64,000 bases of DNA from NCBI GenBank assembly GCA_021030915.1, contig JAGEMR010000009.1, forward strand, positions 1 through 64,000. The letters are read 5' to 3'. Each line of letters starts with the position of its first letter. Within the stretch, counting starts at the first letter, position 1. This stretch comes from Astrothelium macrocarpum. Lineage: Eukaryota; Ascomycota; Dothideomycetes; Trypetheliales; Trypetheliaceae. Below the pieces are notes generated by a model. The model was not told the origin of the DNA, did not search any database, and saw only the letters and a program-made list of their open reading frames with translations. The translations under genes and the position numbers were made by a program. This document shows positions 34,278 to 45,841 of the stretch, one piece after another.

Positions 34278-34280
34278 CTC

Positions 34281-34912
34281 TACTCATGCAGAGCAGTGGA
34301 GTGGCGATTGATCGCGTTTAGAACTGAGTTAGAAGATTCTGACTACACAGACACCTCAAGGAGAGTAGCACGAATAGTATTAGGGTATGTGTGCTATCTA
34401 CACTGGTCCAAATAAAGAAGTCTGAACCATAGGATGAGAGACGTTTCAGATGCAGCTTCCACCCAAGGATTAGCAGGAAAGCCATACGTAATTGTACTCT
34501 CATGTTTGTGTATAAAACGGCGACACTACCAACAAAACTTGTTCTCACTGTCACACCTACTACGATAGTTTCTTTCCAAAAGGCCCTAGATACGAAAAGC
34601 TAAACATCTAGATCTCCAAGTGAAATATATCGGATGATCTATTCAACCACCCAACTCCGTGAGCGCAGGTCCGCGTCCGATTGAGTCGGTGGTGGGTGTC
34701 CGATGCGCCGATCCATCTCACTGCATCGATGCAGGCTCACGGATATAAAGACTCTCGCACCGGCTTAGCAACAACAGTCATCCCTTTCACGTGAGTGTCG
34801 CTTTATCTTTACAAGAGGCACAGAGGAACTCCATCGCGGCACAGGACGCTGCTCAACCTCCTTCGTTGAAATCACCACCACGCCATTAGATACTTGGGAC
34901 TTTGCTCCAGCG
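34281..34912. other. intergenic, NmrA-gene promoter
   Basis: About 630 bases between the transposon and the reductase. A palindrome-rich patch near 34660-34740 repeats the words GTGAGC/GCAGG and CGATGCA. No named site is identified. Confidence 0.35.
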
Positions 34913-36017
34913 ATGGCTTCAAAGTACGCCGCGGATATGCCTGCGAACTTCTCCAATCGTATTGAGCGGGTTGCTATCGTTGGGGTATGTCCTCTGGTCC
35001 ACTTGCGCCCGGCATACACTTGTACATTAACTTGACGTTTAGGCGAGTGGTCAAATGGGCAAGCATATTGCCGAAGCCCTTGTCAAGACGGGAAAACACA
35101 TCGTCACTGCCTTGACCCGCCAGGGCAGCAAGAATGAAGTTCCTTCCGGTGTCAAGGCGGTTCCTGTAGATTACAATGACGAATCGACTATCGTCGCCGC
35201 CTTGGAAGGCCAGCAATTCCTCGTCATCACTCTCTCCGCTATGGTTCCACCAGAGGTTCATTCCAAGATCGTCCACGCGGCAGCCAAAGCAGGCATTCGG
35301 CGCATCATGCCCAATATTTTTGGCCTAGATGACAATAACGAGGCTCTCGTCGAGGAGAACCTGCTGGGCTCCAAATCAAAGGGTATGCTCACCGATATCG
35401 AATCCGTTGGCTGCTTATGGACCTCCATGGTCTGTAGCTTATGGTATGAGTATAGTCTTGCCATGGGCCCTATTTGGTTTGGGTTTGATTTCCCCAATAA
35501 GAAGCTTACGCTGTACGACGACGGCAAGACCAAGGTTAACCTTACCACGTGGGAGCAGTGTGCGCGCGCTGTCGTGGCTCTGTTAAGCTTGAAAGAGCTG
35601 CCCGAGAACGCGAACGATAAGAGTCTGACCGTAGACACTTGGCGCAACAGGTCGCTTGTTATCTCCAGCTTCTTGATCAGTCAGATGGACATGTTCGAAA
35701 GCTGGAAGCGCATTTCAGGCGACAAGGATTCGGACTGGACCATCGAGCATGAGCCTAGCAAGGAGCGCTATCAGAAAGGCATAGAGGCGATGAAGAGCGC
35801 ACAAGACCCCATATCGGCCCGCATGGGAGCCGCCATGGCGTCATTCGTTAGAGCATTCTTTCCCAACGGCGGAGGCGACTACGAAAGCACGCGCGGGCTG
35901 GACAACGCGAAGCTGGGTCTACCAAAGGAAGACCTCGATGACCGTACGGCTATCGCCAAGGCAATGGTGGAAGAGGGATATGCGGCCAAGGTTTTTGCTC
36001 GAGCTACGCAGGGTTAG
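34913..36017 (+). CDS. NmrA-like / isoflavone-reductase-type NAD(P)-binding protein
   Basis: Exons 34913-34984 and 35043-36017 encode 348 aa; the intron is 58 nt (GTATGT..TAG) and falls right at the nucleotide-binding loop. The Rossmann motif reads VAIVG then ASGQMGKHIAEAL (GxxGxxG), followed by a TRQGSKNEVP segment where NADPH-preferring members bind the phosphate. RRIMPNIFGLD matches the atypical-SDR core. In fungi such proteins include aromatic-alcohol and isoflavone reductases and redox-sensing NmrA relatives. Codon use is more C-rich than its neighbours, suggesting good expression. The protein fold is clear, the substrate unknown. No cluster partner is adjacent. Confidence 0.87.
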
Positions 36018-36639
36018 GATCAACCTACGCTCGAGAGACAAAAGAGACTCCTTATAAGAATACTTTCTGGCCAAGGGGTGAATGGCACAAAACTTCGAGG
36101 TGTCCTTCCCGTCTTAGCATTATGTTGAAATACTGCAAGAACTAATCATCCCTGAAGCTATAAACAAATTAAACCGGAGTTGTGACCTCTGTCGATGAGG
36201 AATTGGCTATCCTGTTGTCTCCAGGAGCCTGGGTATCTGCTAAAGCTGCTTATCAGGCCTTGAGTAGGAATAACTTCGACGCTAGTTTTCTGGTCTCGCA
36301 CCGCTCAAAAAAACATTCAGTAGCCACCCGTATTTTGAATACAAATCTTGGATCGGAATAGATTGTTAATTCTCTAACATAACTGATTTTTGTGTCTGCA
36401 TGGCCTTATTTGACTGAATCAGTGAAGCTTTTCGCAAAGCAATTTCCGGACAGAGGGTCTGAATCACCATGAGATTAAATTAACAATACCCAATTAATTC
36501 TATTTTCTTACCTACCCAGACTTCCTTCGTTTGCGTATTCCCCTGGCAACTGAGTTTCTATCTTATTAGTAGGTAACTGGAAAGGCATCCCAAAGATCTA
36601 TTTGATAACGACACTCTCTGAAAAGTGTGTGAATCCTTT
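36018..36639. other. intergenic, no gene recognised
   Basis: About 620 A/T-leaning bases between the reductase and the next minus-strand ORF. Nothing recognisable. Confidence 0.4.
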
Positions 36640-37386
36640 TCAATTCATACCCATGCGCGATCTAAACCAAGAAGGAGGTCGTGGCTTCCCACGAGATCGC
36701 CTCAGTGGCTGAGGTGGTGGAGGAGACGCTGGCAGCTCCGCAACGCGCTGGGGTCGATACTCGATAGCGTTATAACTGTGAATTGAATCGAACCTCCTGG
36801 CCGTATGTACTCGGTGATATCCCTGATGTACAATTGTGGGGCTGCGTGCGTGAATGAAGCCCTTGTTGAGTTCGATATCGCATACAGAATCGAAATTGCT
36901 ACTGGGGCCTTCATGTTCGTGAAGGTATTGATGCCGGACTTCGTGGGCAAAGTAATCAAGCGGAGAGCGATGTGGAGAGCGATGCGAGTCTGGGGACAAA
37001 AACTCGCGATCCGAGCTTCTAGATAGACTTTCTCTTGTTAGTGAGCTGCAAGTGCGTTGTCGAGGGCCCTCCACGAGACGGTCAGAGCTCCTATCTCTTA
37101 CCCTTGAAAGCTGAGGGATCCTACCTGATGAGGACAAGGTACTCTCCGGGGCCGGCCGACGTTGAATAGATGCTGGCGGACACGACCCTAGAGATTTGTC
37201 ACGCAAGTCTGCATGGAGACCTTCTGCTTCATCTCGTCCCCACGCAGTATTCCTAAATGCCTGGGGTATTTCGCGCCGACGCGGACGATTAGGCGCATGA
37301 GCTCTTCTTGAATTAGTATCGTAATAGCTGCCTGATGGTCCATGTTCAGCCGTTTGGTAATGAGCTGTAGAGAGACGCGTATTCAT
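36640..37386 (-). CDS. hypothetical Ser/Arg/Pro-rich protein
   Basis: A 248-aa frame beginning MNTRLSTAHYQTAEHG. The same frame is open back to an ATG at 37488, but a possible GTATGC..CAG intron lies just before this start, so the 5' end is uncertain. The protein is rich in Ser, Arg, Pro and His, with repeated SRSSDREF/SPHRSPHR-like stretches and a proline run then RRSRGKPRPPSWFRSRMG at the end. It looks disordered. No domain is recognised. A frame of this length without stops and with a basic-proline tail suggests a real fungal orphan, but this is not proven. Confidence 0.4.
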   Translation of the reverse strand: MNTRLSTAHYQTAEHGPSGSYYDTNSRRAHAPNRPRRREIPQAFRNTAWGRDEAEGLHADLRDKSLGSCPPASIQRRPAPESTLSSSGRIPQLSRVRDRSSDRLVEGPRQRTCSSLTRESLSRSSDREFLSPDSHRSPHRSPLDYFAHEVRHQYLHEHEGPSSNFDSVCDIELNKGFIHARSPTIVHQGYHRVHTARRFDSIHSYNAIEYRPQRVAELPASPPPPQPLRRSRGKPRPPSWFRSRMGMN

Positions 37387-37780
37387 GGTAAACTGTGATG
37401 TGTTGCAATCTTGTAGACGTGGCGCGCATACCGATAATGTAAGCTTGGCTGAGAAGGTTGAGAGCCAATTGAATTGTTCTGCATGCAATGTCTTACATAT
37501 TCCATCTGCATAAATAGTAAATGTCCCTATCGGCGCGTGTGTAGTGTGACTTTCGATCGTGAGTTGTCTCCATGATTGAAGAACAAAGAACTACTCTAAT
37601 CGCGTTCAATCTTTTTGTTTGTTCACACAAAGGGCGAAGTCATTCAATAGAGAAGTGCGCATTGCAAAAACGCACTGGCAAGTTTTTCATAGATACCAGA
37701 AGGACCGCTTGGTAGTAGGTTGTAGGTCCGAGCTCTTGACTTGGATTCGGGAGCCTGAGGAGACTCCTCAAGGTCGCAAA

Positions 37781-38724
37781 TCAAGCTTCCCCGTTCAGGA
37801 TGCGTCGGCTCTCTAATTCACCCTCAACTTCATCAACTGCCATTGGTATCATTCTTGTTCCCCACTTCTTCTGTTCTTCAAGGGCAAAGCCCTCCATGCT
37901 GAGCATGGCAACCACCAAAAAGCCAAGCTCTTCCCTATCTACATCAAACACCTCCCACCATTCTACGCCAGGTAACTTGACTTCAACATCTCGAGCTGCA
38001 AGATAGATGGCGGCGGTCGCTAGGCTAGACGGTTGGTTTGTCAAATATAGAAGTTGAGGGCTCAACAACGCAGTGTTCAAATGTGCAAAAGCTCGCCTTG
38101 CTACGTCATCACCCCTTGGTTTACCCAGAACATCAAGTGCCTGGAGATAGTTGACACATAATGTATACGGGGTCGCTACATGAGTCTGGAAGCCCAGTTT
38201 CCGCAGAATGTGTGCTTCGGTCTTCATCAGAATGCTTCTTGATGCTTGATACGTACCCTCGGATATGTAATGAGAGTCAGGTTGAAAGCCGACAAATTTA
38301 CCCTGGAGATCTGCAAAGTTTGAAGCATTTGTTCTTAGTAGCGCATAGACGTTGACAATACTTCGTGGCGACTTGGGTAACGGAGAATTCTTTGCAACAA
38401 GGTAAAGCGAGGCTGCCGATACATCCTAAACATGTCAAACAAAGCAAAGTCGAGGGTTTCGGCGCCTACTCTAATTCCAAATTCGAGTAGGCTCCCGCCC
38501 TCACCGACCCAGAACCTACTAAAGACGACAATGGCTTGCGCGATGACGTCTTGAGGCAATCTCAGAAGAATGCCGGCGAGTTGAGTTAATCGCGCACCTG
38601 CATAACGCAGTGAGACTTCGAGATCTTGAGGAAGGCCGTCGAGCTGAGAGACGGAGGAGGTCAAATGTTCGGGGGTTGCGAGCGGATTGGACAGATGGGA
38701 TAGCCATGTAATCACAGGAGCCAT
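37781..38724 (-). CDS. cyclin, L/K/T-type (transcription or splicing cyclin)
   Basis: Exons 38470-38724 and 37781-38425 encode 299 aa, with a 44-nt intron (GTAGGC..TAG). The first cyclin box contains LPQDVIAQAIVVFSRFWV and, across the intron, DVSAASLYLVAKNSPLPKSP; the MKTEAHILRKLGFQTHVATP segment begins the second box. This arrangement is that of cyclin L, which partners a CDK11-type kinase in RNA processing, though cyclin K/T are near relatives. The start MAPVITWL is chosen over upstream Mets because the upstream sequence is not conserved in style. No C-terminal RS domain is present. Cyclin identity is strong, subtype moderate. Confidence 0.82.
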
Positions 38725-39541
38725 TTGGAGGTTGTTTATGACGGGATGTTTTCTTTGTTTGGGCGTCGGGGCGGATGGCGGAATCAGATGAGATGGCATC
38801 CGACAGGGGCCTGGTGGGCCTCTCCACTTACATACAGACACCCCTACCACTCTCTACACCACATTCCATCTCCAAGAGACCGCCATGAGCTGCTCTGTTG
38901 CACAGCTTGTCATCAAGATTTTTGATTTCATAACTTTCGAGGATTTTGCGTTTATTGTGCAGCATCATGGCGCTTCGGATGACGGCATTTCCTTCGATTA
39001 TATTGGAGGGGCCTCCCCCAAACCTGTATATGAAACAAACTGTCACTGGCGAGTGAGTGTGCCGTCATTTATCCCATGCGATCTGGCGTTTCGCTCGGCC
39101 GTTAAATCCCTCGTTTGGTCTGTCCACAAATTTTCCGTCCAATCTTGCTCTGTCGTTTCTTAGCAGTCGCTTTTATAGGATATAGTGGGTCCTACAAACA
39201 ACCAGTCAATTCGGAGTCCAAGTCACAATAATAATGGCCATGCTAGAATATGGCCTGCCCAGGTAAGAAGTTAAACATCCAGCGGTAATTTACTTTCAAG
39301 CAATGCGTTAATTGTGGTGAACGTGAGTGGTATATCAAGGCAGACGTTCTCATCCTGCTTTTCTCTGTGCCCTCACAGGACGTCAGCTTTGGGACCTTCT
39401 CTATCGCCTTCTTTGTCAAGCGGTCGGTGACCCTTTCATTCATTTTCGTTTCTCAGTCATTCATTTGTGCTGTTGCACCTGATTGCCAATCCGACTATCA
39501 AACCACTCACGGAACGTCGACGACTCCCAATTCTTTTCACC
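38725..39541. promoter_or_regulatory. divergent promoter, cyclin and LPMO-like gene
   Basis: An 817-bp spacer between two divergent starts. It is T/C-rich close to the LPMO-like start. A 92-codon frame at 38885-39163 is not accepted as a gene. Confidence 0.4.
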
Positions 39542-40540
39542 ATGAAGCAAGCGTCTTCCATCCTTTCCCTCGCGGGCCTGGTGTCCATGGCCTCAGCCCA
39601 CGGCTTCATCACCTCTCCCCAAGCTCGTATGCCTGGGTCTGCCATGGAGGCTGCTTGTGGCCAGCAGGTTTTTGACAACCAACAGGCAGACAACTATGGC
39701 AACATCCAAGGAGAGCTTCAAGTTGCTGCCACTCAATCCGATTACAACGCCGCCGCATGCGACATCACCCTCTGCAAGGGTTACAAATTTGCTGATAACA
39801 AGGCCAATGTCATGTCTTACACAGCTGGCCAAGTTGTTCCCATCACATTCAACATTCGTGCTCCTCACACTGGTGTCGCCAACGTTTCCATTGTCAATAC
39901 TGCCAGCAACACTGTCATTGGTCAGCCCCTAATTAGCTGGAGTACTTTTGCCTCCAACTCCGTCCCTATTCCTGCCTCCCAAGAGAACTTCAGCATCACG
40001 ATGCCAGACGTCAGCTCTGAGTGTGGTACTGCTGGCGCTTGCGTTATCCAACATTGGTGGAATGCTGCATCAATCAATCAAACCTACGAGTCTTGTCTTG
40101 ACTTTACAATGGGATCAAGCTCTGGCTCCGGCTCCGGCTCCAGCTCTAGCGCTGCTGCACCATCTTCCTCGTCAGCTGCTACCGATGTTGCAGTGAGCTC
40201 ATCCTCTTCCGTGTCTGTTCCTGCTACCACCGCTGCTGCGGTGGTTACCTCCTCCCCTGTTGTTTCAGCTCCTGCTGTCTCCAGCCCAGCTCCAATCTCC
40301 TCTGCCATTTCTTCTCTAACACAGGCCATGCCAACAAGCTTGCTTACCTCTGTCCTTCCTACTGCTCTTCCTACTGGCTTGGCTAATGGCAGCGGCTCTG
40401 CCCCAATCCCAAGTTCTTCGCTACCCGATGGCTTCACGATTCAGGACCTGCTGGATTGGCTCTCCTACATTATGAGCGAGCTGAAGGGCTTGACTAGCTC
40501 CAAAGCTAGGAGACACGCGCGAGCTCTCCACATGGAGTAA
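39542..40540 (+). CDS. secreted LPMO-like copper-site protein with Ser/Ala-rich tail
   Basis: An intronless 332-aa protein. Residues 1-19 are a signal peptide and cleavage leaves His20 as the new N-terminus (HGFITSPQARMPG). A second His109 in NIRAPHTGVANV can complete a copper histidine brace. Four to six cysteines (ACGQQV, ACDITLCKG, SSECGTAGACV, YESCLDF) fit a disulfide-bonded beta sandwich of about 190 residues. The fold resembles the chitin-binding type 4/LPMO_10 group. A long Ser/Ala/Thr/Pro linker and a short helical tail follow; there is no hydrophobic GPI signal. It may oxidise cell-wall polysaccharide or handle copper. The ORF could start earlier at 39467, but the signal peptide fixes 39542. 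Confidence 0.8.
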   Translation: MKQASSILSLAGLVSMASAHGFITSPQARMPGSAMEAACGQQVFDNQQADNYGNIQGELQVAATQSDYNAAACDITLCKGYKFADNKANVMSYTAGQVVPITFNIRAPHTGVANVSIVNTASNTVIGQPLISWSTFASNSVPIPASQENFSITMPDVSSECGTAGACVIQHWWNAASINQTYESCLDFTMGSSSGSGSGSSSSAAAPSSSSAATDVAVSSSSSVSVPATTAAAVVTSSPVVSAPAVSSPAPISSAISSLTQAMPTSLLTSVLPTALPTGLANGSGSAPIPSSSLPDGFTIQDLLDWLSYIMSELKGLTSSKARRHARALHME

Positions 40541-43500
40541 GCGTCCAGGTGATGGAACTGTTGGGACTTTATGGCTGGTAGATACTTGGTTGGATTTGAA
40601 ACTTTTCGATGGAACTCTGAATGAGTCATTTACATCCTTTTTTTTTTGTAGATATTCGATTACAATTCTCAATAAGAGTTTTTGACCTGCCAGTGATGGC
40701 AACGGTAATGTACCACACTCCATCAAGGTCTCTGGCTAATTCTTTTTTGGAGCGACCCTAAATTCTCTGTGCATGACGTGAGTGCCAGTGCCTAATTTGC
40801 TTCGAGAGACTTTCCATCGACCGTGTATAAGCAGATCAACACTTAATACTGAAGAATGTTTGTAAGAGTGTGGTGACGAGCAGCGCGCAGACCAAAGCCA
40901 TTTCCATTGACTCATCCATAGTCCTCTATACTGTCCTTGTTCGCCACTTGAACTTCTAACTTCCAGTGTTTTATTTCCCTTGTTATCTCAGGTGTGACAC
41001 CAAGTCGCCTCTCCAATATGGCTCTTCCGTTGGATCACTATCTTAGACCAGCATTGCCATAGTCGTACTGGTTCTGGGTAGTGGGTAATTAACCATCTCA
41101 ACCATCTTGTTGTTGTAGCCATTCAAGGCCTGGCCTGCATTATGAGGCTCTGCCTGGCCTACTAGAAAAGATACGAATATTTTGAGGAGAATGGTTGCAA
41201 ATGTTAGGATAACCAGGTGGCATTGAAACTGTCTGTCTTACCAACTCTCAACCATTCATCAAGTTTTGCATGCTAGATTTGAATCAGCACCCAATATAGA
41301 CGAATTGCGAGAAATGCCCTTCTTGGTGAGACATCAATTCATGCAAGAGACCGACGAATCGGAGTAGCTTCTCCGGTACATGATCTGAGTCGGAACCTGG
41401 GTTGGATAGACGTATCGCCTGCTCGGATGCTTGGTTTCTTATACATTTGCGCGAAATAAGGACGGCCAGGCTCAAATCCACAGAGTCTGTCTTGAATTGA
41501 TCTCGAGTCATTGATTCGCTACGACCTGCAAGAATGGCCAGAAACAAGCTAATTCACGTCGCAATCCGAAGCACCATCACAATGATCTTAGCCTAGGACG
41601 GCTCCAACCCGCAAATCTCGCTGATAAGCGAAGCGGAATGCGTGTGGTGTCAACAGCGCATAGCCGTGTATGACACAATCGAAAAGTGATCAAAGATATT
41701 ACTGTACACAACCATCTTCGGTTGGTACTCATCAATATCACATTAAACGAGACCGTAGTTTGGGTGTGCCATAGATAGCATCCTAGCTGGCGAAAAGCTG
41801 GCATGTGTGGTGCCAAGACATCTCAAAGGATCTCCACAAACTGTATGTAGTACACGGTCAGCGGCAGCCTTATTGAGTACATATATGGATATGTTGTACG
41901 ATATAGGATGCTACAAGATCAGAATGAATAAGAACAGCGATCAACTGAGTTAAGCTAAGAGTCTTAGAATATCAGAGAGTCATAGAATTTCGGCTCCCTT
42001 CCATAACTACATTCTATAGGACCAAACCCTTTTTCTTATCCCCAGTCCTCTAATGACAACGCCTCTGGCTACCCGACCTTTGCCTCAGCCTCCTCCGTCA
42101 CTACAACTGCATCTCGTAGCTTCGTCACTGTCTGTCCAGCCTGAAAGTCTACCAAGCAAGAAACCTCCACAGTCTTACCACTCTGCCGTCGATTTCTTAA
42201 TTCTTACTTTTGCTATCGTCATTCGTATCTGCTCAAGGCAATGCGGTGGCAGCAGTAGCAGGATCGGGAAGGGTAATTGTGGCCAAGATAGGAGTGGAGC
42301 AAACCCCGTGTCAGGGGAGAAGTAAGAGCAGATGTGTGAATATGAAGAACAACAGTATCAGGTGAGGACATTTTTAGGGATATGGGCCATACCTCCGTTT
42401 CGCCAATTGTTTACTTGGAATCTGAACTATCAGGGACACTGAAAATTGATTGAATGGTTTCAGAGTGGCTCGCACTAATGTTACTTCACCAATCTCTTTC
42501 CTTCGCCTTACTCCGGAGCTTGAGAAGAACATTACGTTATTCTATTAGTAGGGCCTTAACCCACTCGGCCGAAGCCGAATAGCAACCTTTAGATACGTCA
42601 TGATTTGAGTTCTAGTACGGCTCCAACGTTTTCATCAAAAAGATTGTCTAAAACTTTATGGTTTTTTTTTCATCATAACAAAAATTCCAAATAGGTCTTT
42701 GAATCGTATGTAGAATCATTGATTCTTGGTTCAATCATAAGACTTGTGTTTCATTTCCTGCTCTCTCTTTTCCTGTCTGTTTCAGCTGCCGCTCATGGTA
42801 TCCTGGTGACAAAGAGCAAAGAGGTAAGTTAAGACCATGAGCCTTTGGCGAAGAAGCCTTCTTACCACACCGAAATAGCTCCGCAACACTCTTGCCGTAT
42901 TCTCGCTCTGGGTTTGGCTGAAAATGTATAGGTGATGAGGTACCTATCCACATTGCTCAATGTTGCAGTACATCTTATACGGTCAGAAACGGTGGCTCGT
43001 AATTGTGGGTTTGTTGTCCTTGCAAAATTTGGTGCCGTACTTGCAGTATGAAGACTGAAGTATTTGTCCAGGTAGTTGATGCTCCCGTCTGCTCTCCGAT
43101 ACCCTTTCCGCTGTATGGATAGTCGAGAAGCAAAGATGGCTCGCTCTCGCTTCACTCGTTGCTTACTTCTGAGGCACTTCGTTTGTCTGGAGCGTTCGTC
43201 GGATCTAAGGCTTGGCAGAGTTTTGACTGTCAGACGCTTGACAATTGCTATTGATCTTGAAATCCTTGGTGACACTCGATTGATACCGATTGAGGAACGA
43301 TTTCTTCTCACGAGATAGGCAAGGGCTTGTACCTTCAATACGACTAACAAAGGCAGACGGAATGGGGCTGGTAGCTTGTTTTACATACTCCAACTTCCTT
43401 CGTACCGAAACAATGTGCATTACAGAGGTAGTCGTTGCTGGGTACTTTCTATCCTACTCTTCACAGAGAACGCTACTTGGTGCGTGCCGGACAATGTCAT

Positions 43501-44093
43501 TGTCTACTTTTACGGATTCGCACAGCTTTACAGATTCCGTCTGAGTATTGGTTCATCAGCCTTCAATTCCTTTTTCCATTGTCCCCTTGGTCGATGTGCT
43601 CGGCGCTTTCAGCTTTCAAGTTTCGGTCGATTTGGTACCAGGGATCTTTAGGCATCTCTTGACCGACTTCTGTTTGCTAAGCTCCTTATGAGCGGTTTTT
43701 TATTTGATGGTTTCGATTTCAGAAGCATTACATCTTTTAATTGAATCAATGTGGCAAGGTGATCGGGTCACCTATGATTTCGTCGGACTGCTCAAAAGGC
43801 CTTGAAGTGAGCGCAGCAGCAATGCAAAAGAACGAGATCTGCGCCATTGAAGCCGTGTCGAAGCACATGCCGTCGAATTCGTTGCATGTAATTGTTGCCA
43901 GGGGGTCCACTCTATGAGTGGGACACTGTCGCGAATTGCAGGCTGTCTAATTCACTCTTGTTCCCATTCTCATTCAGATCTTCACTGGATTCTATCAGAG
44001 CCTTACCACAGGCTACTGAGCGGGAATCCATATTATTGTACATTTATCATTCATATCATCACGCGACGACCTTGCCAAGAATTCTAACACCCC
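40541..44093. other. gene-poor interval, 3.5 kb
   Basis: No supported gene. At 42046-42390 short pieces in two frames (for example GYPTFASASSVTTTASRS, and further on GNAVAAVAGSG) have the look of a decayed Ser/Thr-rich cell-wall protein, but they are interrupted by stops and cannot be joined with confidence. Other frames (42862-43350 minus, 43290-43651 plus) overlap each other on both strands and look random. Confidence 0.4.
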
Positions 44094-44456
44094 ATGGCAG
44101 AATTCGACGTGGCCATTGCAGCGACTACGATCGCTAGCGCGTGCACTTTAGGAATGATATACCGAATTACCATCGCTGGAGCCGTGCTTAGCTACAACGT
44201 TGACTCCTTTGTGGCAGCTCACGTGCACGATAACATGAGAACACGTGTATTGCTCACCAACGGAGGGACTTGCACGTTGGCAACTGGTGGATGCGTATAC
44301 TCTGTTCAGGACTTGGCTGACGACGCAAGTTCGAAGGTCATTGTAAAAAGCATCTGTGCCAATGGCCTCGATTTGTGGTGGATAGTAGATCTTGCCTTTG
44401 CATCTTTGGAGTCTGATTTAAGCCTCTTCTGGAAGGAGTTATCTATACGTGTATAA
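44094..44456 (+). CDS. hypothetical short ORF
   Basis: A 120-codon frame starting MAEFDVAIAATTIASACTLG. It has an N-terminal hydrophobic stretch that could act as a signal anchor and four cysteines. No family is recognised and there is no splice or neighbour evidence. It is listed only because it stands alone in its region without an overlapping longer frame. Confidence 0.2.
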   Translation: MAEFDVAIAATTIASACTLGMIYRITIAGAVLSYNVDSFVAAHVHDNMRTRVLLTNGGTCTLATGGCVYSVQDLADDASSKVIVKSICANGLDLWWIVDLAFASLESDLSLFWKELSIRV

Positions 44457-45353
44457 CCAGAGACAGTCGTCGTGGCTAGGCGAGAGATTGGAGAAAAAGA
44501 GTGACAGAGAGACGAGGAAGCACCTCGATAGATCGGTTACTTTTTTTCCCTGACCCGTACCTTTATGTTTAAACCGCTCGTTATTGGGTGTGCATTGACA
44601 AGAGGGGTATGGATTCAGAGGGACTAAGATAATGGCTGCCAATAGAATGACACCTTCAAACCACCATGCAGATACCCCAAATGTTCGAAATGCAGGATTT
44701 CCAGAGCTGCCATCTCGTATGCAGAATTCTGCAATCCTTCAAGCCTAGCCTCATCTCATTGCTTAATCCTCCCCAGCAGTTGAGTACTGGTCAATGTTAC
44801 GTCAGAAGGCTTGAGAACCTGAAATGGCGAAGCTGAGCTGACAGGAGGTGCAAATCAGACGGGAACAGGAAGACATGTACCACGCCGTGTATATCAAGGC
44901 ATGTTCCAACACAACCGGCACAGGCGGCACAGCCAAAGTCCTGCAGGTTGCGGCATCGCAGCTTACGGCCGAATGATGTGGCACGGAAACCGTAGCCGGC
45001 ACTGGCTGACTGAAATCATGCGACATTTTGATGGCCTTCCAAAAAGAACCAATCACTGTATTGGATTGCATTTCAACTCGAGCAAAAGGTTTGCTACCAC
45101 TTCGTTCTTGCACCAATCAGTATGACAACGGACGTTGCTGGACGACGACAGGAACTTGTAATCGAGATGTGCGGAGAGGTGGCAGCTTGTTCACTCTGCG
45201 ATCTCAGATTTTGAAGATTGCATTGACAAGCTTCTTGTTTGTGATATGCTTCGCTGAAAGTTGAGATGCTGGGTATGAGACAAACGAGCATCCGAAGTCA
45301 GGCCACGTTGGCTCTACTCCGCCCAGCATGTATGCATCGCACGAACGCCTCAT
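44457..45353. other. intergenic, no gene recognised
   Basis: About 900 bases with small frames only (44802-45116 minus is the longest at 104 codons). None is recognised. Confidence 0.4.
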
Positions 45354-45841
45354 TCACTTTGGCATGTTCACAACCTCCCCGTTCTCCAACAAATATGGCG
45401 TAGAGTATCCCAGAGAAGCCAAGGCCTTTGTCGTCTCAACCCATTCATCCTGATCTTTAAGCGCTGCCACCCAGTCCGGATCCGACATGACATTTTTGAT
45501 GACTTGTATATTAGGGATCGTGTACTCGATGAAACAGTCGAAGTCAGCGAAGTCCCACGTGGGCCGGAGCTTCCCAAGTTCCTGCTTCAGTGGATCATTA
45601 AGAGAGGCCGGCGTGACAAACTAGATGTCAAACGTAAGTACTACGAGCAGTTCAAGTCTCAGATGCTACTCACAAGTGAATACTCAAGTACGCCATGTTT
45701 CTTGAAAACGGGCATAGCAAGTGGAAGGTGCTCTTCCACAAGCCACTTTATGAATGCCTCATGAGTGTGCTGTTGCTTGCGATAGTGGGTAATTGTGTAC
45801 TTCAAAGGTCGGCTTTCTCGCTGGAAAGGGGTTTCGGCCAT
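45354..45841 (-). CDS. EthD-domain protein
   Basis: Exons 45674-45841 and 45354-45620 encode 144 aa; the 53-nt intron is GTGAGT..TAG. The N-terminal half has YTITHYRKQQHTHEAF and a KWLVEEHLPLAMPVFKKHG stretch typical of dimeric alpha/beta-barrel EthD proteins; the second exon begins FVTPASLNDPL and contains WDFADFDCFIEYTIPN and the SDPDWVAALKDQDEWV motif. Fungal EthD proteins are often tailoring dehydratases or cyclases in polyketide pathways, or of unknown role. No polyketide synthase is in this window. The gene appears intact and stands alone in a gene-poor area. Confidence 0.85.

Larger units (their letters stand above)
32134..34280 (-). mobile_element. pogo/Fot1-type DNA transposon with inverted ends
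   Basis: The element is about 2.15 kb. Near-perfect 38-bp inverted repeats lie at 32137-32174 and 34240-34277, beginning GTGCTCCCCACCTTGTGCAG on the left and matching as reverse complement on the right with about one mismatch. Three less conserved bases precede each repeat and then TA stands on both sides (32132-32133 and 34281-34282), the target-site duplication expected for Tc1/mariner-pogo elements. It carries a single transposase gene on the minus strand that is now broken by two stops. The ends are still well matched, so the insertion is not very old. Confidence 0.85.

Noticed and set aside
42046..42390. Short Ser/Thr-rich pieces resembling a GPI cell-wall protein
   Set aside because: Stops separate the pieces, two frames are needed, and no signal peptide or anchor could be found to define a gene.
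42862..43350. 162-codon minus-strand frame
   Set aside because: Very Arg-rich, overlaps several open frames on the other strand, and shows no recognisable domain.
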